From contig NZ_CP043633.1 in the NCBI RefSeq assembly GCF_012974865.1, positions 1,302,001 through 1,366,000 on the forward strand: a stretch of DNA of 64,000 bases. The letters run 5' to 3'. Source of the DNA: Nonlabens sp. Ci31 (lineage in GTDB: Bacteria; Bacteroidota; Bacteroidia; Flavobacteriales; Flavobacteriaceae). This document shows positions 18,518 to 28,144 of the stretch, in pieces; the first letter of the stretch is position 1, and each line of letters starts with the position of its first letter. The position numbers and the translations under genes are program-made. The notes below the pieces were generated by a model that saw nothing but the letters and a program-made list of their open reading frames with translations, searched no databases and had not been told where the DNA came from.

Positions 18518-19098
18518 AGGCTCATCAGTCTTTTTACGTACTTTCCTATTACGTCAAATTCTAAATTTACCTGATCACCTTTTGATAAGGTTTTGAATCC
18601 AGTGTGCTCATAAGTGTATGGAATGATCGCAACTGAAAAGGAATCGAGTTTGGAATCTACTACCGTAAGGCTTACTCCATTGATACAAATACTTCCCTTT
18701 TCAATAGTTACGTTGTTCAGCTTTGAATCGTATTTAAAACTAAACCTCCATGAACCATCTTTATTGATCACTTCGGTACAAGTAGCCGTTTGATCCACAT
18801 GGCCTTGTACAATATGTCCGTCCAGACGTGCATTCATTTTCATGGCGCGCTCTATGTTTACTATATCGCCTTCTTGTAGATGGCCTATATTAGTTTTATT
18901 TAAAGTTTCCTCAATGGCTGTTACCGTATATTGATTTCCATCAATGGCAACAACGGTAAGACAGACCCCATTATGAGCAACACTCTGATCTATTTTTAAT
19001 TCTGAAGTTAAATCACAATGCAAACTCAGATGTAAATTTGTATCCTTTTTTTTTAGTTGGACAACTTTTGCGGCACTCTCAATGATTCCTGTAAACAT
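18514..19098 (-). CDS. ribE: Riboflavin synthase, alpha chain
   Basis: Converts two 6,7-dimethyl-8-ribityllumazine molecules to riboflavin. The 194-residue protein has the duplicated lumazine-binding fold: MFTGIIE at the N-terminus, the first barrel with SVAHNGVCLTV, and the second with GSICINGVSLTVVD. The NARLDGHIVQGHVD motif sits between them. Length and motifs are standard. It is divergent from pdxA and has its own promoter box. Confidence 0.96.
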   Translation of the reverse strand: MFTGIIESAAKVVQLKKKDTNLHLSLHCDLTSELKIDQSVAHNGVCLTVVAIDGNQYTVTAIEETLNKTNIGHLQEGDIVNIERAMKMNARLDGHIVQGHVDQTATCTEVINKDGSWRFSFKYDSKLNNVTIEKGSICINGVSLTVVDSKLDSFSVAIIPYTYEHTGFKTLSKGDQVNLEFDVIGKYVKRLMSL

Positions 19099-19129
19099 AA
19101 CTGGTTAAAAAACTTTACTTTTATACTTT

Positions 19130-19137
19130 CAAAAATA
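19130..19137 (-). promoter_or_regulatory. -7 promoter box of ribE
   Basis: TATTTTTG on the minus strand, 31 bases upstream of the ribE ATG, in the divergent spacer with pdxA. Confidence 0.5.
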
Positions 19138-19157
19138 AGGCATAAATAGCGGAATAC

Positions 19158-20207
19158 ATGAATAAGGAAGAGAATATCAAAGTAGGTATTACGATAGGGG
19201 ATCCTAATGGAGTAGGTGGAGAGATTATACTAAAGGCATTTGAGGATCCTAGAATGTTAGAAATGTACACTCCAGTAGTTTTTGCAAGTACAAAACTACT
19301 CTCCTTCTATGCAAAAACATTTGATTTGAAAACTAAAATACACGGTATTACCTCTCTAGACGAGGTTGTTCCAGGGAAGTTTAATGTATTGAGGTTGATT
19401 AAAGAACCATTTATAGTTAACTGGGGCGAGGTAAGTACTGAGGCAGGTAAGCTGGCTATAAGAAGTTTACAAGCAGCTACTGCTGCTCTTAAAGAGAATA
19501 AAATAGACGTATTAGTTACAGCGCCTATCAATAAAGAATCAATTCATTCAGAAGACTTTAAATTTCCAGGACATACCGATTATTTAAATCAAGAACTGGA
19601 AGGAGAAAGCTTAATGTTTATGGTTTCTGATGAGTTACGGGTAGGGTTGCTAACAGACCATGTACCGGTAAAAGATGTCCCTTCAATTATTAACGCAAAA
19701 TTAATTATGACCAAGATAGGAACCATTAAAGAGTCCCTTAAAAAGGATTTTGGAATTAGTAAACCTAGAATAGCCGTTTTAGGAATTAATCCCCACGTAG
19801 GAGATAATGGTGTTATAGGGACAGAAGATCAAGATACACTTATTCCTGCTTTAGAGCAATTACGAGAAGATGGGAATATTATTTTTGGCCCTTATGCGGC
19901 AGATTCCTTCTTCGGAAACAAAAAATACAGAGAATTTGATGCTGTTTTAGCAAGTTATCACGACCAAGGATTGATACCTTTTAAAACGATAGCCTTTGGT
20001 CATGGTGTCAATTATACGGCAGGGCTCAGTCACGTAAGAACAAGTCCCGATCATGGGACAGGCTTTGATATTGCTGGAAAGGGAACCGCAAATCCAGAAT
20101 CATTTGTCGCTGCAATTCATGCTGCAATTGAAATACATCGAAAGCGTAAAGAGTATGAAACCTTGAATGAAAACCCGTTGAAAAAACTTTCTCGCAAACG
20201 AAGGTGA
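19158..20207 (+). CDS. pdxA: 4-hydroxythreonine-4-phosphate dehydrogenase
   Basis: NAD-dependent enzyme of the DXP-dependent vitamin B6 pathway. The 349-residue protein starts with IKVGITIGDPNGVGGEII, has VTAPINKESI, the metal-binding histidines in FPGHTDYLNQE and SYHDQGLIPFK, and the C-terminal signature VRTSPDHGTGFDIAGKG. Length is normal. It is followed by the DUF177-rpmF-fabH-acc block, which has its own promoter box, so co-transcription is optional. Confidence 0.96.
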   Translation: MNKEENIKVGITIGDPNGVGGEIILKAFEDPRMLEMYTPVVFASTKLLSFYAKTFDLKTKIHGITSLDEVVPGKFNVLRLIKEPFIVNWGEVSTEAGKLAIRSLQAATAALKENKIDVLVTAPINKESIHSEDFKFPGHTDYLNQELEGESLMFMVSDELRVGLLTDHVPVKDVPSIINAKLIMTKIGTIKESLKKDFGISKPRIAVLGINPHVGDNGVIGTEDQDTLIPALEQLREDGNIIFGPYAADSFFGNKKYREFDAVLASYHDQGLIPFKTIAFGHGVNYTAGLSHVRTSPDHGTGFDIAGKGTANPESFVAAIHAAIEIHRKRKEYETLNENPLKKLSRKRR

Positions 20208-20237
20208 TATTAACACTAGGTTTTTAATATCTTTTAT

Positions 20238-20245
20238 TATCTTTG
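20238..20245 (+). promoter_or_regulatory. -7 promoter box of the DUF177-rpmF operon
   Basis: TATCTTTG fits TAnnTTTG and ends 24 bases before the DUF177 ATG. Confidence 0.6.
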
Positions 20246-20269
20246 CCCGCTCTTTGAAAGAGTAGGTTT

Positions 20270-20812
20270 ATGGAACTCAAAGCTTTTATTTTATCTTTTG
20301 CCGGATTAAAGCAAGGGAAACACCAGTTTAAGTACGAGGTCGATAATACGTTTTTTGAAAATTTTGGATTTGAAGAGTTTAATAGTTCGTCAATAGTAAT
20401 TGATGCAGAGCTGAATAAAAGAAACACCATCATGGATCTTTTTTTAACAGCTACGGGATCAGTTAATTTAAATTGCGATGTAACTAATGAGCCATTTGAT
20501 CTAGACATAGATGCTTCTATGGATCTGGTCGTCAAATTTGGAGATACTTTTAATGATGATAATGAAGACTTATTGATCCTTTCACATGGTGACTATGAAT
20601 TCAATATCGCTCAGTATGTGTATGAAATGCTAGTGCTTTCCATACCTCAAAAGAGAGTTCATCCAGGTGTTGAAGACGGTTCCTTAGAGTCAGACGTTTT
20701 AGATAAATTGGACGAGTTAAGCGTTTCAATGCCAGAAGAAAGAAGCAAGAGTAAAGATATAGATCCCAGATGGGACGCATTAAAGAAATTAAAAACGGAT
20801 AATAATTTATAG
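20270..20812 (+). CDS. DUF177 (YceD-like) protein
   Basis: The 180-residue protein belongs to the DUF177 family, whose gene usually stands just before rpmF; family members have been linked to 23S rRNA precursor handling. The acidic protein shows the family core [14 protein letters not shown] (about residues 67-80), though the usual cysteine pair is reduced to one Cys, and the [11 protein letters not shown] tail typical of the family end. The next gene, rpmF, starts 2 bases after the stop. Confidence 0.85.
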   Translation: MELKAFILSFAGLKQGKHQFKYEVDNTFFENFGFEEFNSSSIVIDAELNKRNTIMDLFLTATGSVNLNCDVTNEPFDLDIDASMDLVVKFGDTFNDDNEDLLILSHGDYEFNIAQYVYEMLVLSIPQKRVHPGVEDGSLESDVLDKLDELSVSMPEERSKSKDIDPRWDALKKLKTDNNL

Positions 20813-20814
20813 CC

Positions 20815-21012
20815 ATGGCGCATCCTAAGAGAAAAATCTCGAAAACGAGAAGAGACAAAAGAAGAACTCACTACAAAGCTACAGTTCCTCAAATTGCTAC
20901 AGATTCAACAACTGGTGAGGCTCACCTTTATCACAGAGCACACTGGCATGAAGGTAAACTGTACTACCGAGGTAATGTAGTTATAGACAAAACTGAAGTA
21001 GCTGAGGCTTAA
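20815..21012 (+). CDS. rpmF: 50S ribosomal protein L32
   Basis: Small basic ribosomal protein (65 residues) beginning [19 protein letters not shown], the standard L32 start, with YYRGNVVI near the end. The zinc-binding cysteines of some L32 proteins are absent (C-minus form). It sits between DUF177 and the fatty-acid genes, the common bacterial order, and is followed by its own terminator. Confidence 0.96.
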   Translation: MAHPKRKISKTRRDKRRTHYKATVPQIATDSTTGEAHLYHRAHWHEGKLYYRGNVVIDKTEVAEA

Positions 21013-21065
21013 TTCATAATTAGATATTTCGTAGAAAACAATTGCTTTCTATAAGAAATCAAAAA

Positions 21066-21100
21066 AAATGACACGTTTTTATTAAAAATGTGTCATTTTT
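21066..21100 (+). terminator. Rho-independent terminator after rpmF
   Basis: Stem AATGACAC plus GTTTTT pairing with AAAAAT plus GTGTCATT, followed by a T run, 54 bases after the rpmF stop. It separates rpmF from fabH, so fabH probably has its own promoter or relies on readthrough. Confidence 0.85.
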
Positions 21101-21163
21101 TGTGGTTTCTAGAGCTTTTTTATTAGCTTTCCACGCTCTAATTAAACCAGTAGAATCCCCAGT

Positions 21164-22159
21164 ATGAGTAATATCAAAGCGGCGATAACGGCAGTAGGCG
21201 CCTATGCTCCAGAGTATAGGCTTACAAATGCTATTTTAGAAACCATGGTCGACACAAACGATGAATGGATCACTTCTCGTACCGGGATTAAAGAACGCCG
21301 TATTCTTAAGGATAAGGATAAAGGAACTTCTTATCTCGCTATTCAAGCAGCGCAAGACCTTATTAAGAGTGCAAAGCTAGATGTATCAACTATAGATTTA
21401 GTTCTCGTTGCAACAATAACTCCAGATATGCCAGTCGCCTCTACCGCAGCTTATGTCGCTTCAGAAATAGGTGCTGTGAATGCATTTTCTTATGATTTAA
21501 TGGCAGCATGCTCAGGCTTTCTGTATGGGATGAGTACCGCTAGTAGTTATATAGAATCTGGTCGTTATAAAAAGGTGCTGTTAATAGGGGCAGATAAAAT
21601 GTCCTCCATTATAAATTACGAAGACCGCGCTACTTGTATCATTTTTGGAGATGGTGCTGGCGCAGTTCTTTTTGAACCTAATTTAGAAGATTATGGATTT
21701 GAAGATGAAATCCTGCGTAGTGATGGAATAGGTCGTAACTTTCTTAAAATAGATGCTGGTGGATCTTTGTTACCAGCTTCTCATGAAACCGTAGATAATA
21801 AACAACATTACGTCTTTCAAGATGGAAAAAATGTTTTCAAATATGCGGTATCAAATATGGCCGATGTCTCAGAGCAAATTGTTAAACGCAATAACCTCAC
21901 TAATGAAGACATCACTTGGTTGGTGCCACATCAAGCAAACAAACGCATCATAGATGCAACTGCAAGAAGAATTAATCTTCCTGCAGAAAAGGTGATGATG
22001 AATATCCATAAATATGGAAATACGACCAGTGCCACACTACCTCTATTATTAAAAGAATATGAGACTCAGTTGAAAAAAGGAGATCGCTTAGTTTTTGCTG
22101 CCTTTGGTGGTGGATTTACTTGGGGATCTATCTTATTAACATGGGCTTACGATAGTTAA
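21164..22159 (+). CDS. fabH: 3-oxoacyl-ACP synthase III (FabH)
   Basis: Starts fatty-acid chain synthesis by condensing acetyl-CoA or a branched acyl-CoA with malonyl-ACP. The 331-residue protein carries the catalytic Cys in MAACSGFLYGM, His in WLVPHQANKRIIDAT and Asn in HKYGNTTSATLPLLL. The start region ITAVGAYAPEYRL is typical. It is followed by accB and accC. In flavobacteria this enzyme usually supplies iso-branched primers, but specificity is not visible. Confidence 0.96.
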   Translation: MSNIKAAITAVGAYAPEYRLTNAILETMVDTNDEWITSRTGIKERRILKDKDKGTSYLAIQAAQDLIKSAKLDVSTIDLVLVATITPDMPVASTAAYVASEIGAVNAFSYDLMAACSGFLYGMSTASSYIESGRYKKVLLIGADKMSSIINYEDRATCIIFGDGAGAVLFEPNLEDYGFEDEILRSDGIGRNFLKIDAGGSLLPASHETVDNKQHYVFQDGKNVFKYAVSNMADVSEQIVKRNNLTNEDITWLVPHQANKRIIDATARRINLPAEKVMMNIHKYGNTTSATLPLLLKEYETQLKKGDRLVFAAFGGGFTWGSILLTWAYDS

Positions 22160-22180
22160 ACTTAATAACCACTCTTATTT

Positions 22181-22660
22181 ATGGACATTAAAGAAATACA
22201 AAACTTAATCAAATTTGTTGCAAAATCTGGAGCAAGTGAGGTGAAATTAGAAATGGATGATATTAAAATCACCATAAGAACAGGAAGTGATGCTGACGTA
22301 ACTTATGTGTCTCAGGCAGCTCCTATGCAAATGGCTCCAGCTCAACAAGCGGCTCCTGCACAAGCAGCTCCAGCTGCAAGTGAAGCCCCTGCAGCAGCTC
22401 CAGTAGAAAGTATGGACAAATACATCACTGTAAAATCTCCTATAATTGGAACATTTTATAGAAAATCTTCTCCAGATAAGCCTTCTTTTGTCGAGATAGG
22501 AGATAGTATTAAAGAAGGTGATACCTTATGTATTATCGAAGCTATGAAACTTTTCAACGAGATAGAAAGTGAAGTTTGTGGTACGATAGTAAAAGTGCTT
22601 ATTGATGATTCTTCCCCGGTAGAATTTGATCAGCCATTATTTTTAGTAGATCCTTCTTAA
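22181..22660 (+). CDS. accB: Biotin carboxyl carrier protein of acetyl-CoA carboxylase
   Basis: Carries the carboxylated biotin for malonyl-CoA synthesis. The 159-residue protein has a short N-terminal domain (DIKEIQNLIKFVAKSGASEV), an alanine/proline/glutamine linker (about 50-80), and the biotinyl domain with the lysine motif IIEAMKLFNEIE near residue 124. The order fabH-accB-accC is conserved. The biotin-synthesis genes that serve it lie 26 kb away. Confidence 0.96.
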   Translation: MDIKEIQNLIKFVAKSGASEVKLEMDDIKITIRTGSDADVTYVSQAAPMQMAPAQQAAPAQAAPAASEAPAAAPVESMDKYITVKSPIIGTFYRKSSPDKPSFVEIGDSIKEGDTLCIIEAMKLFNEIESEVCGTIVKVLIDDSSPVEFDQPLFLVDPS

Positions 22661-22807
22661 ATAGTAAAAGGATTTTTTATGTCTTAGTGTTGGTTTTGCC
22701 TCTGATTTCTTATTGCTTTTGCGAAAGTGAAACAGAAACGAGTTATGCTGATTTTGATGCAGTACTAGAGCAGACTAATGACCAGTACCTTATTAAAAAG
22801 AAACATC
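22661..22807. other. accB-accC spacer with a degenerate palindrome
   Basis: The 147-base spacer has a degraded palindrome copy at 22715-22728 and an ATG at 22778 that would give accC a 10-residue extension; the family start is at 22808. Confidence 0.5.
22715..22728. repeat. Iterated palindrome, degenerate copy 5
   Basis: GCTTTTGCGAAAGT, two changes from the core, followed by the same AAACA flank as several perfect copies. Non-coding, between accB and accC. Confidence 0.6.
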
Positions 22808-24157
22808 ATGTTTAAAAAAATATTGATAGCAAATCGTGGTGAGATAGCCTTAAGGGTTATACGAACTTGCAAGGAAATGGGAATCAAAACAGTAGCGGTC
22901 TATTCTACTGCTGATGCCGAAAGCCTCCACGTAAAATTTGCTGATGAAGCAGTATGCATAGGCCCACCACCTAGCAATCTATCGTACTTAAAAATGTCTA
23001 ACATTATTAGTGCCGCAGAGATTACAAATGCAGATGCCATACACCCGGGATATGGATTCCTTTCTGAAAATGCAGACTTTTCTCGTATTTGTGAAGAACA
23101 CCAAATCAAGTTTATAGGCGCTAGTGCTGAGATGATCTCAAAAATGGGAGATAAAGCTACAGCAAAGAAAACTATGAAAGCCGCAGGAGTACCTTGCGTT
23201 CCAGGATCTGAGGGTATCATTGCAGATTTTGAAGATTGTATCAAAGTAGCAAAAGAAACTGGTTATCCAGTAATGCTTAAGGCTACTGCTGGTGGCGGTG
23301 GTAAAGGGATGCGTGCTGTGTGGAAAGAAGAAGACCTTCAAGACGCGTGGGATAGCGCTCGTAACGAATCTAAAGCAGCCTTCGGTAATGATGATATGTA
23401 TATGGAGAAACTCATAGAACAGCCACGCCATATAGAAATCCAGATCGTAGGAGATAGCTATGGAACAGCATGCCATTTAAGTGAGCGCGATTGTTCTGTA
23501 CAAAGACGTCACCAGAAGCTTACAGAAGAAGTGCCTTCTCCTTTTATGACTAAGAAATTACGTAAGGAAATGGGTGAAGCTGCAGTAAAAGCTGCAGAAT
23601 ACATCGCATATGAAGGAGCTGGAACAGTAGAGTTTCTTGTAGATAAGCACCGTAATTTCTACTTTATGGAGATGAACACTCGTATCCAAGTAGAACACCC
23701 TATTACAGAGCAAGTAATTGATTTTGACCTTATTAGAGAGCAAATATTAGTTGCTGCGGGAGTAAAAATATCAGGTAAGAATTATGAGCCTTCATTACAT
23801 TCTATCGAGTGTAGAATAAATGCAGAAGATCCTTATCATGATTTCCGCCCTTCTCCAGGGAAGATCACTACATTACACGCACCTGGTGGTCATGGTGTTC
23901 GATTAGATACTCACGTATATGCTGGATATTCTATCCCGCCTAATTATGACTCGATGATTGCAAAGCTGATTACAACGGCAAGAACACGTCAGGAGGCGAT
24001 TGATAAGATGAAACGTGCGCTGGATGAGTTTGTCATAGAGGGAATTAAAACTACGATTCCTTTTCACAGACAACTTATGGATGAGCCAGATTATGTAGCG
24101 GGGAATTATACCACCGCATTTATGGATACTTTTAAAATGAAGCCTTTATCTGAATAA
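22808..24157 (+). CDS. accC: Acetyl-CoA carboxylase, biotin carboxylase subunit
   Basis: ATP-grasp enzyme that carboxylates the biotin on AccB. The 449-residue protein begins [18 protein letters not shown] and shows the ATP-binding loop [12 protein letters not shown], the [13 protein letters not shown] motif and [17 protein letters not shown] 22808 gives the family start; an in-frame ATG 30 bases upstream would only add [10 protein letters not shown]. It is the last gene of the block and is followed by a bidirectional terminator. Confidence 0.96.
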   Translation: MFKKILIANRGEIALRVIRTCKEMGIKTVAVYSTADAESLHVKFADEAVCIGPPPSNLSYLKMSNIISAAEITNADAIHPGYGFLSENADFSRICEEHQIKFIGASAEMISKMGDKATAKKTMKAAGVPCVPGSEGIIADFEDCIKVAKETGYPVMLKATAGGGGKGMRAVWKEEDLQDAWDSARNESKAAFGNDDMYMEKLIEQPRHIEIQIVGDSYGTACHLSERDCSVQRRHQKLTEEVPSPFMTKKLRKEMGEAAVKAAEYIAYEGAGTVEFLVDKHRNFYFMEMNTRIQVEHPITEQVIDFDLIREQILVAAGVKISGKNYEPSLHSIECRINAEDPYHDFRPSPGKITTLHAPGGHGVRLDTHVYAGYSIPPNYDSMIAKLITTARTRQEAIDKMKRALDEFVIEGIKTTIPFHRQLMDEPDYVAGNYTTAFMDTFKMKPLSE

Positions 24158-24173
24158 GAAGACCTTCACACAT

Positions 24174-24210
24174 AAAAAAACCTATCTGGTAATTCCAGAT
24201 AGGTTTTTTT
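24174..24210. terminator. Rho-independent terminator after accC
   Basis: Stem CCTATCTGG/CCAGATAGG flanked by seven A and seven T. Confidence 0.9.
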
Positions 24211-24310
24211 ATGCAATTAATCCTCATTTCATGTTTCTGTACTAGCTATTTGAAATATTTTTGAAGAGGAACTGTTTTAAGTAATACCAGTATATTTAAA
24301 TGCTGTACAT

Positions 24311-27300
24311 ATGAAGTTGAAGTTGTTTTTTATTCTGGTGTTTTGCTGCTCAATAGGTGGTGCACAAGAGTATACCAACTTGAAAAAAAAACGTGTTGCT
24401 GTTAAGGATTCTATTCCCCTAGATTCTATAAGTATCAATCCAGCTTATTTTAAAGTAGTGGATAAAATAGGTAGGACTATCGACAGTTCTCGTTACAGCG
24501 TTAATTTTTCCACTTCTATTTTAACCTTTAAAAATAAAACGGAAATAGGTACAGATTCTATAGATGTCACTTATTTACCATTACCTGATTTTCTTACCAA
24601 GTCTTATCAATTCTACGACCCTAGTATTATTCTAGATAATGACAGTAGACAAGAACAATTAGTGGCACTACAGCAACCGACTGCAGTAAATACCTTTATT
24701 CCTTTTGATGGTCTGCAAACTTCTGGAAGTATTACCAGAGGTGTACGCGTAGGGAATAATCAAAACAGTGTAGTAGATTCTGAACTGGATTTAAGAATTA
24801 CAGGAAAACTCAGTGATAAAGTATCACTGAGAGCTTCTATTCAAGATGCAAACGTACCACAAACCCAAAATGGATATTCCCAACGACTGGATGAATTTGA
24901 TCAAATATTTATAGAACTATACAGTGAAGACTGGAATATAAGAGCAGGAGACGTAGACTTAATACAAGAAAATTACCAATTCAATAACTTTACAAAACGC
25001 GTTCAGGGAATTTCTGGACAGGTAAAGTTTAATGGAGACGACTCTTCTGGTTATGCAGGTGCTTCTGGAGCTTTGGTTAGAGGTACTTTTAACATCAGTA
25101 GATTTACTGGTCAGGAAGGGAATCAAGGCCCGTATAAGCTCACTGGTCAGAACGAAGAGTTGTTTATACTAGTGGTTTCAGGAAGTGAGCGTGTTTTTGT
25201 AAATGGTGTCCCTTTAAAAAGAGGAGAAAATCAAGATTATGTGATCGATTATAATGCCGGGGAAGTGCGTTTTACCCCCACATTTCCTATTACTAGTGAA
25301 ATGCGTATTTCTATAGAATACCAATATAGTGAGCGTAATTTCACCAGGTTTATAGGTTATGGAACAGGTGGCTTTAAGTCTGACAAATTCCAAATAGATT
25401 CTTACATCTACACAGAAACCGATGCAAAAAACCAGCCGCTACAACAAAACCTAAGCGAAGATCAAGTAGCGATTTTGGTAGATGCTGGAGATGACAGAGA
25501 ACTAGCCATTGCGCCCAGTGCCATAGCAAATGAGTTTTCTGAAAATCAGATTCTTTATCGCAGAGAAGTCGTGAACGGTGAAGAGCGTTTTATTTTTTCT
25601 CAAAATAGAACATTACAACTGTTTAACGTGAGATTCAGCTTTTTAGGTGAAAATCAAGGGGATTACCGACTCATTAATGAACAGGCTATTGCAAATATTT
25701 ATGAATACATTGCACCTATAAATGGCGTGTCCCAAGGAAGTTATGATCCAGTTATCCAATTATTTTCCCCAGAAATTTTAACTATTACTGGAATTAAAGC
25801 TAGTTATGAGCCTGCTACAGGCACTAAGATATTTACAGAGCTCGCAGCAAGTAATAAGGATTTAAATAAATTCTCTTCCATTGACGATAATGATAATAAA
25901 GGTGTTGCCGTAAAACTCGCCGTACAACAACAATTGCGCAAAAAGGATAGCCTGCAGTCGTTGAATGTAAATTTAAACACAGATTATATTCAAGAAAATT
26001 TTAGAAATGTAGAGCGAGTTTATAATATTGAATTTAACAGAGACTGGAATATAGAAACGACTAGGGGGAATCAGCTATTTACCACTTTAGGGCTCAATTA
26101 TGAGCTGGATTCTACCTTAACTTCATCTTATAAATTGGAGCATTTAGAATTTGACGGATTTTATAAAGGGAACAGGCATGAAATTGCTGCTGCTTATCAA
26201 GATAGTTTATGGAAGGCTCGCTTTCGCGGAAGCGTACTAAATACAAAATCTACAGAACAAGAGTCTGAATTTAATAGAGTAAATGTTGATGTGTTAAGGA
26301 AAATCAATAACTACTATGTGGGGACGCGATTAGAAAGTGAAAATAATCAGCAACGACTTACCGCTACAGATGAGCTTACTGGGCTATCTCAAAAATTTAC
26401 TGGTTATGAAATTTATGCAGGACGTGGCGATACGACAACGACTTTTGTAGAGATCGGTTATAGAAATAGGACAAACGACAGTTTAAGAATGGGCAATCTT
26501 ACTAGAGTAAACAGCTCTAACAACTATTACATTAAGTCACAACCCATTAAAAATGAGTTTAGTAGGTTACGTGTATTTGCCAACTACAGAAAATTAAAAA
26601 GCGATCTAGAGGGTTTTTCAGATGAGGTTTCTTTTAATTCAAGAATACAGTATAAACGTAAGATTTATGATGGTAAAATATTGTGGAACACCACTTATGA
26701 AACCAATAGCGCGCGTATTCCAAGACAGGATTTTACTTATGTATCTGTAAATCCTGGTCAGGGAACTTTTACATGGATTGATTATAATAACGATGGTATT
26801 CAGGACCTCAATGAATTTGAAGTTGCTCAATTTCAAGATCAGGCGAGTTTTGTAAGGATTTTACTGCCTAATCAGGTGTTCTTGCCCACGCACCAAAATA
26901 AATTTTCTCAAACGCTGACTTTAAATCCTATCTCTTGGACTGATGAAAAAGGCTATAAAAAGTTTTTTTCTCGATTTTATAACCAGACCAGTTATTTAAT
27001 TGACCGTATGGTAGCGAGAGAAGGAGAAAATTTTGACTTAAATCCATTTCAAAGCAGCGATAATCAACTGGGATTGAACCTTAGCTTTAGAAACAGTTTG
27101 TTCTTTAATAGAGGCAAGCAAAATTTTACTACTAATTACACTTATTTAAGTACGGCAAATGAAAATTTACAAAGTATAGGGAGCATATCTAATGACATAG
27201 AAAGTCATCAATTGCGATTTTTACATAAGATTGAGGACACGTGGCTGGTAACCATAAATGCACAATCAGGAATTAACGCGAGCAGTAGTGAAAACTTTAC

Positions 27301-27718
27301 GAATAGAAATTATAAGATTGATGACCTGTTGTTAAAGCCACAGCTATCCTATTTATTTGATAATAGCAATAGGTTAGAAGTCTTTTATCAATATCAGAAT
27401 AAAGACAATCAACTCAATGAAACGGCCACTTTGAGTCAGCAAAATATAGGTTTAGGCTGGGCATTTAATAAAGCTCAAAAGTTTGCTGTAAATGGGGAGA
27501 TTAAATATGTAAAAAACGATTTTGAAGGTCAAGCTTTTTCTCCAGTAGGTTTTCAAATGCTGGAAGGATTGCAGCCAGGCACTAATTTTACTTGGAACCT
27601 GCTTTTTCAAAAAAACATCACTAAATTTTTAGATTTAAACCTGAGCTATAGTGGTCGTGGAAGTGAAACCGCCAGAACAGTGCATACCGGTAATGTGCAG
27701 TTGAAGGCTTTTTTTTAG
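24311..27718 (+). CDS. Large outer-membrane or surface protein, not recognised
   Basis: The 1135-residue protein has a signal peptide (MKLKLFFILVFCCSIGGAQ), a 100-residue N-terminal domain, and then long runs of alternating polar/aromatic strands (ITRGVRVGNNQNSVVDSELDL, RAGDVDLIQENYQFNNF, YVIDYNAGEVRFTP) that look like an extended beta-barrel or surface-exposed beta domain ending in an aromatic residue. One loop, DYNNDGIQDLNEFE near residue 820, looks like a calcium-binding EF-hand loop. It stands alone. I know similar large proteins in Bacteroidetes but no defined function. A degenerate palindrome at 26219 encodes RFRGS. Confidence 0.6.
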   Translation: MKLKLFFILVFCCSIGGAQEYTNLKKKRVAVKDSIPLDSISINPAYFKVVDKIGRTIDSSRYSVNFSTSILTFKNKTEIGTDSIDVTYLPLPDFLTKSYQFYDPSIILDNDSRQEQLVALQQPTAVNTFIPFDGLQTSGSITRGVRVGNNQNSVVDSELDLRITGKLSDKVSLRASIQDANVPQTQNGYSQRLDEFDQIFIELYSEDWNIRAGDVDLIQENYQFNNFTKRVQGISGQVKFNGDDSSGYAGASGALVRGTFNISRFTGQEGNQGPYKLTGQNEELFILVVSGSERVFVNGVPLKRGENQDYVIDYNAGEVRFTPTFPITSEMRISIEYQYSERNFTRFIGYGTGGFKSDKFQIDSYIYTETDAKNQPLQQNLSEDQVAILVDAGDDRELAIAPSAIANEFSENQILYRREVVNGEERFIFSQNRTLQLFNVRFSFLGENQGDYRLINEQAIANIYEYIAPINGVSQGSYDPVIQLFSPEILTITGIKASYEPATGTKIFTELAASNKDLNKFSSIDDNDNKGVAVKLAVQQQLRKKDSLQSLNVNLNTDYIQENFRNVERVYNIEFNRDWNIETTRGNQLFTTLGLNYELDSTLTSSYKLEHLEFDGFYKGNRHEIAAAYQDSLWKARFRGSVLNTKSTEQESEFNRVNVDVLRKINNYYVGTRLESENNQQRLTATDELTGLSQKFTGYEIYAGRGDTTTTFVEIGYRNRTNDSLRMGNLTRVNSSNNYYIKSQPIKNEFSRLRVFANYRKLKSDLEGFSDEVSFNSRIQYKRKIYDGKILWNTTYETNSARIPRQDFTYVSVNPGQGTFTWIDYNNDGIQDLNEFEVAQFQDQASFVRILLPNQVFLPTHQNKFSQTLTLNPISWTDEKGYKKFFSRFYNQTSYLIDRMVAREGENFDLNPFQSSDNQLGLNLSFRNSLFFNRGKQNFTTNYTYLSTANENLQSIGSISNDIESHQLRFLHKIEDTWLVTINAQSGINASSSENFTNRNYKIDDLLLKPQLSYLFDNSNRLEVFYQYQNKDNQLNETATLSQQNIGLGWAFNKAQKFAVNGEIKYVKNDFEGQAFSPVGFQMLEGLQPGTNFTWNLLFQKNITKFLDLNLSYSGRGSETARTVHTGNVQLKAFF
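26219..26234. repeat. Iterated palindrome, degenerate copy 6
   Basis: CGCTTTCGCGGAAGCG, one mismatch from the 16-bp palindrome, inside the large surface-protein gene, read as RFRGS. Confidence 0.8.
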
Positions 27719-28144
27719 GGAAATGAAGATACTATTTTCATGATGTATATTTTTAATCGGTAAGTAAGAGTGTCATCAATTTTGAAAAGCGACTTTTTTA
27801 AATTTAAAGCTCTATTCCATGATATAATTTTCTTTGAAACACAATTACTTTTAAAGACACTTAGGCTCATAAAATCAACAAAAAACAAGTCATTATTTTC
27901 ATTTAATCGATAAAAAAGGATTTTAGGTTTGATTTACCAATTGTTTTACTTAATTGTTAAGAGAGAATAACTATCTGATATTAAGATTTTTGCAAAGATA
28001 TATCTCGAAAAAGAGTGCGTTTCTTGTGTTAAATAATTGCCGCTAGAATGAATTTGGGTGTTTCTACTCATAATATTAATCAAAATTTTAAGTTACTTTT
28101 CACTCTATACGATCATCAATTATTAATTCACTAAAATCAACAAG
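27719..28144. other. AT-rich spacer upstream of the phase-variable locus
   Basis: No gene or RNA seen. It separates the large surface-protein gene from the accessory cassette and presumably holds the cassette promoter, which I could not pinpoint. Confidence 0.4.

Noticed and set aside
21164..22159. fabH in the same transcript as rpmF
   Set aside because: A strong terminator lies between the two; co-transcription is possible only by readthrough.
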